DNA of 64,000 nucleotides from NCBI GenBank assembly GCA_037178975.1, contig JASJZH010000006.1, forward strand, positions 1,550,001 through 1,614,000. The letters run 5' to 3'. This stretch comes from Oscheius tipulae (taxonomy: Eukaryota > Nematoda > Chromadorea > Rhabditida > Rhabditidae). Positions 10,917 through 21,841 of this stretch are shown here, one piece after another (the stretch's first letter is position 1; each line of letters opens with the position of its first letter). Below the pieces are notes generated by a model that saw only the letters and a program-made list of their open reading frames with translations, did not search any database and had not been told where the DNA came from. The position numbers were made by a program, and so were the translations under genes.

Positions 10917-12640
10917 GATATAGCACTGGCGTCTGAAGCTGGAGCAGAAACTACGACTCGTGGTTTAAAGAAGTAGTCTGAAAGAATGTCATAGTTTGTG
11001 GACGACAAAAAGAAACCTAATTTTGTGGTTTGAAGCAAGAAGTTTCTATAATTTTCGTTCATTAAAATCATTGTTGTCGTATCCATAAATGAGGCCAACC
11101 ATAACATAATATAAGCTGAATTCGACCAATCTGAACGCAGAACTCTTTTCTGTCAACACGTTAACTAACGAACAGAAATTGGAACTTCCTCTGGCCCGGA
11201 AAAAACTCGTGCAAAGTAAAAGATACACATGGGGACAGCAAATAATACAAAGAACACCGAAAATTGTGCTAACAATGCTTTGATGGCTCTTTTCTGCAGC
11301 TTTGCAGTTTGCATCGAGCTGACAGATAATTTTGCGATATAATAGAGAGCCACGGCCACAGCTGTCGCACATAGCAAAATGTAAATAACTGAAAAAGTGC
11401 CGTTAATTTATAAATGCACTAAGATCACATTTTGTTACGAGTTCTTGCTGTTTTCTACTGCTGGTTTGGCAAACCGAGCTCTCGATAAACAGGCATATTA
11501 CTTTTGTTAGGATTCTACTTGTTCCCTATTGTCAACGTGGATGATATTTTAAAGTGAGACTTGTAACTCCTTGAAAAGAGAAAAAACTCAGTTCTGAAGA
11601 ATATGCAATCCCGTATAAGTTCGTTGTCAGTTATATGGGAAAACACGTATCTCTGATGGAGAGGTAGCTACTGCCTTGCAACTCCACTGCCCTAATCTCT
11701 GAACTATTGTCATACGTTGACACTCCTCGGATTCGCCATTTCTGACTCTAGATCCTTCTGTTAGTGCTTATGCAAAACTAAGAATAGATACTCGAGGCGG
11801 GCGCCCCACTGTATTCCCTTACTTATTGCAATCACAATGAACTGGAAATTACTAGATTGTTCCCGTCTCGCCAACAAAAATACTGATGACCCATGATTCT
11901 CAAATAGTTGAGATGGAAGTTGATTCATTCTCTGCAAGTGTTCTTTAACAAGAAAATATAATTAATAACCTCTAAGCTACCAATCCATTGTTCCTTCATC
12001 CCTCGGGATAATGAGTACCAACTGGCTACAGAGAAAATTCCCCACAAAGGATAGAGTGCAAACAAGCCATTTTTAAAAACTTTCTCCTGTTTTAGAAAAT
12101 GCCTTTGTGGCAGAACCATAAAACTTTTGAACCATAGCATATGCAAAATTGATGAAGCTGTACCTGAACATTCAGTTTATACAGTAAAGTGAACAGCATA
12201 GATTGCCACAATGAAATATTAATGAATTCGATCAAAAAGATTTCTCAGTATGGCTAGCTTGATAACTTACAAATAAGGCTCATCAAGCACAGGACAACTT
12301 GAATGAACGGATCCAGACCTATAGAACTGAAGAATCCATCCATAGAACCAGCAAAATACGGAAGGAAGACTGTAGGAGTGCAAAGAGAAGTTAACAAAAT
12401 GTCTGTACTTGTTGCCCTAAGAGAAAGGTTCCGAACAGAAAGATCTGACTATACCAGAACAAATGTATGAGTTGCAGCTTTGCAAAAAACTTGGCCTCGT
12501 TGATTGTTTTACGATGAATACAGTAGGCAGCAAAGGAGCTGAGAGCAAATGTGACGAAAGTAAGGAAGTGCATAGTAAAGACATACAGTTTGGATCTCGG
12601 CCAAGGATCTGTTAAGGTGTGATTCTGAAACGAGAAGTGA
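10913..12640 (-). CDS. Serpentine 7TM chemoreceptor (Srh/Str type), 5' end unresolved
   Basis: Predicted chemoreceptor on the minus strand. The first clear exon starts at 12624 after a tttcag acceptor: NHTLTDPWPRSKLYVF, then TM1 and AAYCIHRKTINEAKFFAKLQL, matching the family's YCI-x-KT ... K pattern. Further exons encode SSIGLDPFIQVVLCLMSL (about 12370-12270), SFMVLPQRHFLK (about 12165-11830), ILLCATAVAVALYYIAK...ALLAQFSVFFVLFAVPM (11391-11165) and a last exon with WLASFMDTTTMILMNENYR, the TM7-YR signature. The stop TAG is at 10913. The initiator exon upstream of 12640 could not be found, so the start is a minimum boundary. Confidence 0.7.
11452..11516. repeat. Short dispersed repeat, copy 2
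   Basis: Same orientation as the 10853-10916 copy, and located in an intron of the same receptor gene. The match runs from about 'ctggtttggcaaaccgag' to 'ttgttaggattcta'. A local duplication is the simplest explanation. Confidence 0.6.
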
Positions 12641-13567
12641 AATTTGATTGTAATCTAAAGCTTCAGTGTGCAAAACCTTGTCACGTCGGTAATTGAACTA
12701 AAAGTTTTGTGATACAGCAGAACGTTTCACATTTTCTGCCTCCGGATTTGTTTGGTTCTACGTACCCTACCAGCGAGACCTAATTACTAACCCCGTTTCT
12801 ATTCCCCCCAACCAAGTAATGAGTGATATGTGTTAGTTTTAGACAAAATATTAAACCTATTCAACCATTACATTTGAGCTCTGGTGTGTAGGGAGAGGAC
12901 TTTCAAGAGTTGTTAAGAGTATCACATCACTGTTCTTAACACAATGTTTCAAGTAATTAGATAAGAATAAATAAATCGTTTGTTGTCCAACTTTAAACAT
13001 AATTATGCGAGATGCATCTGGAACGCAACTCACCCTTGCTTCTGTAGCGTTATACAGTAGTTGCAATATAAGGTCTTCTTCCATACACCTATAAATGAAC
13101 AAAAGTTGACAGGTAACTATTCTCAACAAGAACAACTGTAAACCATAATTGCAATTTGTCTTCGACAGCTGTCTCATATTTTATTCAAATAATATTCGGA
13201 AAGTACGTCGTGCATCTTTGAACATCGTTAGGATTGCCTCCCTCTATGCGTTGTTTGTGATAGTTCGAACTTTTGTTTCAGTCTCTGGTCGGCAGTTCAT
13301 CGATGTATTTAGCTGGATAAATGTCTGAGTGGCGTTCCTGGTGGAGTTTTCTGACCTTCTCGCCTATCTTTTGTAAAATGGTAATATTTCTGATGTTGCT
13401 CTTAACATTGGTCAGAATTAGACGCATTTACTTGCGAGTCGTCATCTTAAACTTTTTCATTAATAAATAAAAGCACCTGCTTGTGATGAAAGTTTGTAAG
13501 CGAAAAAATGTGATGTATGCTTACATGTATAGTGTAGTAGCAATTGAAAAATGTGAAGCACATTAGA

Positions 13568-13637
13568 CAGGCTGGGACTCGAACACGAGACTGTTTTCAT
13601 GCATTTCTAATACACTAACCACTGTTGACTCGACCTC
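13568..13637 (-). pseudogene. Degenerate tRNA-Ser(AGA)-like element
   Basis: Read on the minus strand this has an A-box-like CAACAGTGGTTAGTG, an anticodon arm gtgta/tgcat with loop TTAGAAA (anticodon AGA, Ser), and a B box GTGTTCGAGTCCC. The acceptor ends do not pair, so it is probably a tRNA-derived pseudogene or SINE head rather than a functional tRNA. Confidence 0.45.
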
Positions 13638-13878
13638 GCATGAATATGGGAAGCAAGTTGGACGTGAAAGTTATTCCTATTCATGTCTCAAAGTTTCGAA
13701 TGTCATTTTCTAGGATTTGGGCCATCTCCTTCTCATTTCATAATTATTACAAAACGCTTGGTCGCAAAACAATCATGTTCATTATGGAATAATCAAATGT
13801 CCCATACATGAATCGAACTCAATTTGGCTCATTTCAAGCGATTACTGTTCACCACGTGCCCTCAAAAAGGTTCCTTCC

Positions 13879-14974
13879 ATGAACGTCACCGATTCTTACA
13901 ATTCGACAGGTTCTTCGGCCGAAACTTGCCATAATATTCTAGATGCAACAATAACTAAAGTACTCTGCATTGTAGCAGTAATTCTGGGTTTACCTCTTAA
14001 CTCCGTCATTGTGTATCGCATTGTTACGAGAAGAGTGGCCTTCTCGCGTTATCACTACTTAGTCGTCCTTATTTCACTCAACGATATCTTGGTCATTCTT
14101 CTAAGAGGATCTATACATTTTCTCTGCTACTTATTCATGTTTTACAGTGACCTTATAAACATTGTCGCTTCCGAATCATTCCGGTTACAAATGTTCTTTT
14201 TGACACTTATGTCAATTTATTGGAAGTCAATGTTAAGACCGTAGGTATTTATTACGTTAGTTCACATTCTCGGACTTTTAGGCAAAAGATTTTGGATGGC
14301 GTACTTTACATGTTTGCAATTCTCGCGAACATTGTGATACTCTCCGGTTTAGGCTTCATACTGGACATTGTATATTACATCACCGGGGAATCCTGGGTTT
14401 GTTGTCTTTGAATTTCGGAAGCCTAAAACTTTTAGACTGCTTCCTTTATGGAAGAATATCATCTCACCTACGTCTACTTGTTGCTCACAACTTGTTGCTG
14501 TTTGACCACGTTCGGTGCGGTGGTGACGATAAACACATCAGAGCTCCGACTAGTGACCAAGAAGGGACAGAAAAAGATGGCTATTTCGTTGTTTCTCCAG
14601 GCTGCCCTCGTCATCGTTACTGTTGCTGTCAATATATTCTATGCCGACGTTGTTTTCCTTTTCTTACCGCAACTGAAACGACTCAATCAAGAGTACAAAA
14701 CAGCTACTGACTCGGAGGTGAAAAAAAATTTGACGCAGCTGATGACGACTGAAGCGGAAAAGTCAAAAACAACCATCACGGTTTTTGAAACGGTATATGC
14801 TTTCTATTTTCAAACAGATTAACATTTCAGATTTTAAACACGATGAACTACGATTTTCCAATTTTTCGAGCAGCTTTGATGTTTTGGTCTCTGAAAAGTC
14901 TACTACAGAAGAGCAAATTGGCAACGGGGAAAACTACTCAATCGGCAGTTTTAGTATCTACAAACAAATTCTGA
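13879..14974 (+). CDS. Serpentine 7TM receptor, tandem copy 1
   Basis: First of two closely related receptors in tandem. The start at 13879 gives an N-glycosylation-rich N terminus (NVT, NST), TM1 AVILGLPLNSVIVYRI, the loop FSRYHYLVVLISLNDI, and TM3 up to SIYWKSMLRP. A short intron (14239 to about 14281) and a second one (about 14396-14434) lead to EEYHLTYVYLLLTTCCC, VTKKGQKKMAISLFLQAAL and a charged loop (NQEYKTATDSEVKKN). The last exon (about 14831) encodes NTMNYDFPIFRAALMFW and a tail ending STNKF-stop. All exons join in frame, so the gene looks intact. It is probably chemosensory. The nematode subclass is not assigned. Confidence 0.72.
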
Positions 14975-15418
14975 TATACGAGATAGTGTGATATTTCGGC
15001 TTGAACGATTAAAACTATAGTACAAAAGTCCCCAGCACCTTGACTGTATTAAATCGAGTTCTTGAGCCCATGAATTGGATGAAATGAGCCTCGACGCCGA
15101 GATTATTTCCCAATAATTTCACGGAGCTATACGATCACTAAGTAGACAAGATTCTATTGGACAAGATATGTCATTCCTGATAAAACTATCAGCTATTTAG
15201 CTTTCTGCTCCCAATATTTGCTCTCGACGGTTTGTAACTGATTTCTGTGCAGATTACAGTCATTTTTTCCTTGTTCACCAAATGGAGGAGGGAATGTTTG
15301 GTCGGAAAATAATCAGTTTCATTAAGATCTAATCGTATGTCCCATTTATGACCCACATTCAATTTGGCGCATATCAAACGATTACTGTTCGACACTTGTC
15401 CTTGGAAGTTGCGTTACT

Positions 15419-16537
15419 ATGAATGTCTCCAATACTACATATTCAACAAACGCTTCTGTAGAACGTTGTAATTATCTCGAGAATTTACCTGCAACAAAAA
15501 TACTCTGCGCTCTATCTGTTATTCTGGGTTTACCTCTTAACAGCCTCATCGTGTATCGTATTATCACAAGACAAAACAGTTTCTCGCGTTATCACTACTT
15601 GGTCGTCCTTATTTCACTCAACGATATTTTAGTCATTCTTCTCAGAGGGTTTACACATTTCCTCTGCTACTTATTCATGTTCTACAGTGAACTTATGAGC
15701 ATTGCCGCTTCCGAATCATTCCGGTTGCAAATGTTCTTTTTGACACTTATGTCAATTTATTGGAAGTCATTGTTAAAACCGTAGGTATTTATAACGTTAG
15801 CTCACATTCTCGGTCTTTTAGGCAAAAAATTTTGGATGGCGTACTTTACATGTTTGCAATTCTCGCGAACATTGTGATACTCTCCGGTTTAGGCTTCATA
15901 CTGAACATTGTATATTTCATCACCGGGGAATCCTGGGTTTGTTGTCTTTGAATTTGATAGATCCACACTTTTTGAATAGATTCTCTTGGCAGACTTTCTC
16001 TAGTATCCAAAAGATCTGACCCACATTCAGGACTTTAAAAAATCAAGGAATTACAGGCTTTTAACCTTTTCAACAAATACTACATCTCTTACGCCTACTT
16101 GTTGCTTACGTCTTGTTGCTGTATGACCGCCTTCGGCGCTGTAGTCACGATAAACACTTCAGAACTTGGATTAGGAACCAAGAAAGGAAAGAAAAAGATG
16201 GCTATTTCGTTGTTTCTTCAGTCTACCCTCATCATTATGACCGTCGCAGTCAACGTATTCTTAATCGATATCATTTTCCTTTTTTTTCCACGACTGAAAC
16301 AAATAAACCAAGAGTACGATACAGCTACTGATGCCGAGCAGCGAATGAATCTGGCGCTGCTGATGACAAAGGAAGAGGAGAAGTTTCGAGCGACCATCAC
16401 AGTTTTTAAAGTGGTATTTGTTTTGCATTCGCCTTAAAAAAACATTGTAGATAGTGAGCATCATGACCTACGATTTTCCAGTTTTCCGAGCAGCGTTAAT
16501 GTTTTGGTCTTTGAGAAGTCTGCTACAGAAGAATTAA
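15419..16537 (+). CDS. Serpentine 7TM receptor, tandem copy 2
   Basis: Paralogue of the gene at 13879, about 1.54 kb downstream in the same orientation, with the same exon plan and near-identical middle exons (RYHYLVVLISLNDILVILLRG; ASESFRLQMFFLTLMSIYWK). The 5' flank is also duplicated: both copies are preceded by a related stretch (caatttggc.cat...cgattactgttc). Differences: the intron after GESW is far longer here (about 15938-16053), and the C-terminal tail is shorter, stopping at SLLQKN (16535-16537) where copy 1 carries about 20 more residues. It looks intact, and a poly(A) signal lies at 16596. Confidence 0.72.
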
Positions 16538-16595
16538 TCAAATCTGTGTTTCCGGTGTCACCTAACAAATTTAGTCATATGTGAGGAATCTATCC

Positions 16596-16601
16596 AATAA
16601 A
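16596..16601 (+). terminator. Poly(A) signal of receptor copy 2
   Basis: AATAAA 59 bp after the stop codon of the second tandem receptor. Confidence 0.55.
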
Positions 16602-17997
16602 GTTGGTGTATGTCTGTCTAATTTACTACAAAGGAAATTCCTTTAAAAAAAAACTAATATTTTTCCTCCCTTGAGCAGTAAGGCAATGGTTTCGGTAAGA
16701 AGCTCAACGAATATGACCTCGGAAACGTCTTTAAACTTTGAAAATTTTCAGATCCCTTTTTAGCTATAGTACGACCCCATAATTTTGTCTGTTTGTGGCC
16801 GGACATTCAAATAGTTGGCTCGTTGCCATGACTATTTTCGATCACACGTCTTCAAACTGCGAAAACTATTTCTTCATATAAGAATGCTGTATATTCTGAT
16901 CAAAATACTCCAAAACAATACTTCGTGATATGGTTTATCTATCAATCGTGGCCAACCTGACCAAAAACTCCTTTTTGCTTAACTGAAAGAGGCTCTAGAG
17001 GTACGCAGTGTACGTAAAAAGATTGTTCTACTGTAACTGGGTAACTGGTTACTGGATAAATTCAAATTTTTCATTGTTCTTAAACAAACATCGATGAACT
17101 TCCCTCATTAACACGTTTTTTTGAATGGTTTTAACCCTTTTAGTATTTAGCTGTTGGAAAGAAGTACAGCGTAAGTTTTCAATAAGGTTATGATCCAATT
17201 CAAGCACTTGTGTGCTTCTTTTCGATTTTCTTGTAGTGACTCTTTGGTATCGCGTATTCACCACTGTACTTTCTAGTTTACTGCTTCCCAACCGCAGTTA
17301 TTGCGCAGATGCCGGGTTTAATAATTGCCATGGAAACGAGACGACATTTGCAGATGAGAAACGCCTGTTCTATTTGTTATTTGCGTTTTTGAGGATTTGT
17401 TAGGGAAACAATGCAAATCAACCATCAAAAGAGCGAAAAAAATGTATCAGTTATGTATCAGTTTTTGTATCCGCTCATGAAAAAAAATGAAAATTTCTTA
17501 CAAAGGACGACGGTTTCTATCAACGATCCCTCCGTATTCTCTTCCTTTTCATGGTATTTTCGCAACAGCCGTACGCCTTGGTATATTGGTTTGCCGCGTT
17601 CTTAGCGGTCACCGCGCTCCACTAGCATTACCGCCCTTTAATGTCCATTATCGCTCATTTTGAATTTTAGGACGCTAGCTACACACGTCGGTTGATATCT
17701 CGCGGTTTTCTGCTCGAAAGGGCGCTCATCTTTTATCGATTTTGAAGAATGTCACAATAGAAAAGCATAACATGCTCTGCATCGCTTTTTATTGAGCGGT
17801 ACTCGTAGCTTCAGTCTTCGAAAACTTAGATCACTCTCCTTCAGTATTTTCCTTTTCATTTCCTTTTTAAAAATGTATTCCATTACTTTTATCGTACCCC
17901 TAACTGCTAGGTTTTCGATATTTTGGACCTTGAACCTCTTGAGTCTACTAGCTGTTATCTACACCCTCGTTCTCGTATTTATAGTACAATTTTAGAC
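16602..17997. other. Gene-free stretch upstream of rsp-6
   Basis: Only short random frames on both strands. The last 350 bp, with a GC-richer block around 17595-17640 and the T-rich run to the acceptor at 17995, presumably hold the rsp-6 promoter and 5' outron. Confidence 0.4.
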
Positions 17998-18826
17998 ATG
18001 GACGGAAAGGTTTATGTAGGAGGACTGCCTTCTGACGCCACGTCCCAAGAACTTGAGGATGCTTTCGGCAAGTACGGCCGTTTGCGCAAGGTTTGGGTCG
18101 CTCGTCGCCCACCTGGATTTGCTTTCGTCGAGTTCGAAGACAACCGCGATGCAGAGGACGCTGTCAGAGCTCTGGACGGAAGGTACGCATTCCAGTATGC
18201 TTCTTTTTCATCCATTGCTTTTAGTCGTCTTTGTGGAGTTCGTGCTCGCGTAGAGATGTCAAATGGTCGGAATCGCAACGGAGGAGGACGTGGCCGTGGA
18301 GGCGGAGGAGGAGGTGGACGCTATGGAGGACGGGACGGCTATGGAGGAGGACGCGGAAGGTGAGTATCAGTTTGTTACATTTTCAGTTAGTCCCGGAGTT
18401 CGTAATTTGATTGAGTATTTATAAAATGTGTCTTCGAAGCGGAATGTTCTTTGTAGTTTTTGATGCTCGGTCTATCACAATTAGTCCACAATTAACAGAA
18501 TATACGTTTGGTAAGCAACCGGATGCTAGGAGTACAGATTTGAGACGGACTCTATAATTCTTCCCGTTAACAAACTATACAGCTACTTTTCAGGTCTCGC
18601 AGTCGCTCTCCGCGTCGTAGCCGTTCTCGCAGTGGAGGAAGAGGGCGTTCTCGCTCTCGTTCTCGCTCCGAGAGCCCGCGTCGTCGTTCTCGGTGAGATT
18701 CTCAATTTTCTACATCAAAAGGCCTCTTGTTTCAGCTCTCCTCCTCCACGCAAGGACCGCAGTGCTTCTCGCAGTCGCAGCCCCAGTCGTGAAGAGCGTA
18801 GAGACTCTCGCTCTCCTTCCAACTGA
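17998..18826 (+). CDS. rsp-6: SR splicing factor, SRSF3/SRSF7 type
   Basis: Nuclear RNA-binding splicing regulator. An acaattttag acceptor lies 2 nt before the ATG, as expected for trans-splicing of the spliced leader. One RRM fills the N-terminal third, with RNP2 KVYVGGL and RNP1 PPGFAFVEF, plus the rsp-6-like [11 protein letters not shown] and [11 protein letters not shown] Gly/Arg-rich hinge follows, and then an RS domain ([32 protein letters not shown]). Four exons, with introns at about 18182-18225, 18361-18593 and 18694-18735; all join in frame to PSN-stop. Length is about 180 aa, as in the family. The orthology call rests on the RRM match to C. elegans rsp-6 and is an inference from memory of that family. 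Confidence 0.9.
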
Positions 18827-18883
18827 TCTTGACGCAATCGTCCCGTAATCATTCTGTATCTCCATTGTTGTGATTTGGATTCA

Positions 18884-18889
18884 AATAAA
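18884..18889 (+). terminator. Poly(A) signal of rsp-6
   Basis: AATAAA 58 bp after the rsp-6 stop codon, within tcaaataaatattg. Confidence 0.7.
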
Positions 18890-18984
18890 TATTGCGGCTA
18901 CAGCTTCATTTGAAAAGGTCGATCTGATGTGATCTAGCTCTTGTCTCTTCTATTTTAGATGTAACCGACTGAGAAGAAATCCAG

Positions 18985-19180
18985 TTATATTGCAAAGAAA
19001 CAAGGCAGGTTTTACGTGGCGGTGGGCCAGAGCAGAGCAAATTATAATCAACCGAACCACGGATACCTTGCATTCTTGGGTTTCCCCACCTCTTGCCGAT
19101 TCGTATAAGACAAGTTTGATCAGGCTCCGCCTGAACTATCTTAAAAGTCCCGCGACGATATGGTTTCCCCATACCGGAAA
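18985..19180 (-). ncRNA. Candidate structured RNA (stem-loop-rich intergenic block)
   Basis: Read on the minus strand this GC-richer block holds several compact hairpins. GGTATGG/CCATATC closes a purine loop and needs a G-U pair that would be A-C on the plus strand. GGG-GAAA-CCC has a GNRA tetraloop. CAGGC-GGA-GCCTG is a third. A 101-codon minus-strand frame covers the same block but resembles no known protein. It matches no snRNA, 7SL or RNase P signature that I can recall. The strand choice is an inference from the wobble pair. Confidence 0.22.
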
Positions 19181-19482
19181 TGGATAGAACAAGAAACATA
19201 AAAGTAGGCAATTTTTTTTAACAGTTTTTAAACAGGAGAGAGTGAGGCTGAATATGAGATTGAAATTCAACTGAACCCTCCAACGTGCGCATGTCTCCAA
19301 GTTTCGATCGAGCTGTATACGAACGTGTGATCTTATAGTTTGTAGAACTTTCGTATACTTTCGTATTTACCACTATAGCAGTTCCGCTCCAAAATTCGCA
19401 ACACAGGTTCCGCTTGGAATCATAGCCTTTGCTTGATCCTTCCTCTATTTTAGCTAGTCGTCTTCCAGATTCACAACTCACC

Positions 19483-19818
19483 ATGTTCGACATTGTTGCC
19501 AAAGATCACCTCATGGCGCCCATGTCGACAAGGATACAGACAAGAAGGAGGCCGCTCAAGGTAAACATTTCGGTTTTCGTTTCACCGAAATGTCTTTTAG
19601 AGCCAGTTAACCGTGAGAGCACCGAGATTGCAGACAAGAACTTTGAGAAGCTGAATGTCGAGAACAAGAAGGACGAGAACATTCCCCAACAAAGCAGCAA
19701 CGGTGAGGACGAAAAGTACATGGATTTGAATTCATCGATGCTATTTATACGCTTTCGAGAATGGCCTTGCCCAGAATTTCTTCAATTAAAAAGTATACAT
19801 TCTCGTATGTTTTTATGA
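19483..19818 (+). pseudogene. Small acidic/charged protein, frame-broken
   Basis: After a ctattttag acceptor at about 19453 the first ATG (19483) opens MFDIVAKDHLMAPMSTR. The continuing charged peptide lies one frame over: DKDTDKKEAAQ, then across a 40-nt intron (about 19560-19599) to EPVNRESTEIADKNFEK, followed by KKDENIPQQSSNGEDEKY. A one-base shift near 19515 would join them. In the ATG frame translation stops after 43 codons. It may be a recently broken gene, a sequence error, or a gene with a start I have not found. No family is recognised. Confidence 0.35.
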
Positions 19819-19963
19819 CATTTTAATCTTTTCTAAAGTAAATTATGTTACTACGAGTGAGCTAAGGATCAAGGCAAGAGACATTTCCGATTGATTGGAA
19901 GTACTGCTTCAGTGGAAGAAATATCTGATACAATCCATTGCGTAATCGCGCTCACATGAGGCA

Positions 19964-19971
19964 ATATAAAA
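19964..19971 (+). promoter_or_regulatory. TATA box, aspartic-protease-like gene
   Basis: ATATAAAA about 90 bp upstream of the ATG at 20059. A GATA-type element (cttatctga, about 20022-20030) lies between, fitting gut expression as known for nematode aspartic proteases (ELT-2 control). The regulation is inferred only. Confidence 0.4.
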
Positions 19972-20058
19972 ACAGAGGCCGAGTATAAGTAACCTAGGGT
20001 CATATCAACTGGACTCTTTGTCTTATCTGAACAAGTTATCGATCCGATCAAACTTCTA

Positions 20059-21418
20059 ATGGCTTTCTTCTGCGTGCTCGCGTTGTTCTCATGGAGACCT
20101 AGCCTATGTCAACAGGCTTGCTTGGCTGAAAACTTGTCACGAGACCATTCACCTGCAAGTTTTCTGCGGATACCGATGAGTGTGAGTTACAATAGGCTAG
20201 AATTTGATTCACGAACCCCTCTGTCTCTTCCTTTGAAACATCTAAAACCTTATCGAATACAGAAATCGTATGAGATAAACACTACCATCGGAACTCCACC
20301 TCAGAAATTCACTGTTCGTGTAGAATTCGGCTATCCAACTACATTTGTACTGTCAAGAAACTGTTCTCTGGACGTCTGTAGTATGTTTTTAGCTAAAGCT
20401 GTACGAATGTGATTCAGTTCAGTGACCCACAAACGCTACAATTCTTCGAAATCCAACACCTACAAAGCTGATCTGGCCGAGTATGGAAGTGATGACATTA
20501 TGGATGGTTCCTGGTCTGTGGACAATATTTGCATGGAGGGTACTTGTACAATTGGACAACGTTTTGTGGAAGCTACTTCTTTAAACGGAGAGATAGGAAA
20601 CGATGGGATATTTGGATTGCGATGGCCAACTGTGACAGCAGGTAAGAAGAAATTGTGATCAAGACAATTTTTAGCTGGAAAATCTTTCATGCAGACGCTT
20701 TTTGAACAAAAGAAGGTTATCCGGCAGGTTGTCTCGCTGTGGCACAACAGGTAAGACTTTCTCTTTTTCATGTATTCACTTCTAGGACAAGAAAGAGTAC
20801 AGTTGTCAAAGAGCTCACAATTGGAGGCTGGGACCATGACAGATTCTTGGGAAACATAACCTGGAACACGGTGACTGACAGAATGTTCTTTGAAATCGAT
20901 ATACATGCTGTAACCTACATTATCTTGTCTATTTAGCGAAATATGTTTAGATCGAGGCAGAAAACAATTCAATTGGATGCGTTCATGGATGCAAAGCTGT
21001 TTTGAAACCAGGTGCCGACATATCTGGTCCCTTCTGCGAGATTCAAACCTTTCACGAAAACATTAGTTTTGTCTGCGATCAAATGATGATGGTAAGACTC
21101 ACAATATACATTTAATACCGCTTTTAGTGTATTATTTCTTGTGAAAAGGTGCCGAACCTCCCGGAAATCGTTTTTACTTTCAATGGAACAAGGTTCCCAG
21201 TTACTGCCGATTATTATGTGCGGAAATACCGTGTTGGAAGCGCAGATCTGTGCATCTCGAGACTGCGAGCATTGCCACCGTCAAGTGAACACTGGATTCT
21301 TGGAGAATCGTTTCTAGAAAGGTATCTTTTCATAGTAATTTTTGCATTTACACTCAGATACTTCACTGTCATCGATTTCGACAGCTCAATGATCGGCTTC
21401 GCTGTGACTAAGCAGTGA
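20059..21418 (+). CDS. Pepsin-family (A1) aspartic protease homologue, catalytically dead
   Basis: Secreted A1-family protein with a signal peptide (MAFFCVLALFSWRPSLCQQ), a short pro-region and the pepsin fold landmarks INTTIGTPPQKFTVRV, YNSSKSNTY, GNDGIFGLRWP, KSTVVKELTIGGWD, DRMFFEIDI and, at the C-terminus, HWILGESFLERYFTVIDFD and MIGFAV. The first active-site motif, normally DTG after PPQKFTV-x-x, reads EFG (VRVEFGYPTTF). The second, normally A-x-x-DTGTS, reads AVLKPGADISGP, so both catalytic Asp are gone. Apart from that the reading frame is open across about six exons, which argues for a maintained pseudoenzyme rather than decay. Possible roles for such proteins are binding or inhibition. 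The role here is unknown. Confidence 0.88.
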
Positions 21419-21841
21419 TATTGTATGTCATGCTACGTTTCTTCATGCTAAAGTCATGGTACCACAGTTTTGACTACATTTCGTATCTAGGTGTTCACAA
21501 GCTTGTCCAGTCGATAGGTTTATTTATATATTCTTTCACCTGACTTATCTTGTCACTATTCTCTTCAGTTGTTATTCTCTGAAAACAAAAACACCCGAAA
21601 CAATTGTCTTTCGACAGAAATACACATTCTTAGTTGTAAAACCTCTTGTCTTCTGCCTGATTTACATACATTCTTTTCCGACTGAGTCACAGCTCTTCGA
21701 CCAAATAACTAACGCCAGTAGTTGTCTCAATGCCCTGCTTTTCACGCGTTTTGTTTTGTTCATCCCTCGCTATCACGAAAACTATTAGAGCCGCTTGCCT
21801 GCTTCAAATCGCAGTGTTTACCCCTGCAGAGACCATTAGTC

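Noticed and set aside
10655-10936. 93-codon frame with Arg/Lys-rich start (MSEATQKNKKEQ)
   Set aside because: No homology recognised, overlaps the 3' end of the minus-strand receptor and part of a repeat.
12857-13177. 106-codon minus-strand frame, considered as first exon of the 10913 receptor
   Set aside because: No donor joins it in phase to the first sure exon at 12624, and it lacks a receptor-like N terminus; left unassigned.
16113-16464. Frames on both strands over the last exons of receptor copy 2
   Set aside because: Shadows of the receptor's own coding exons.
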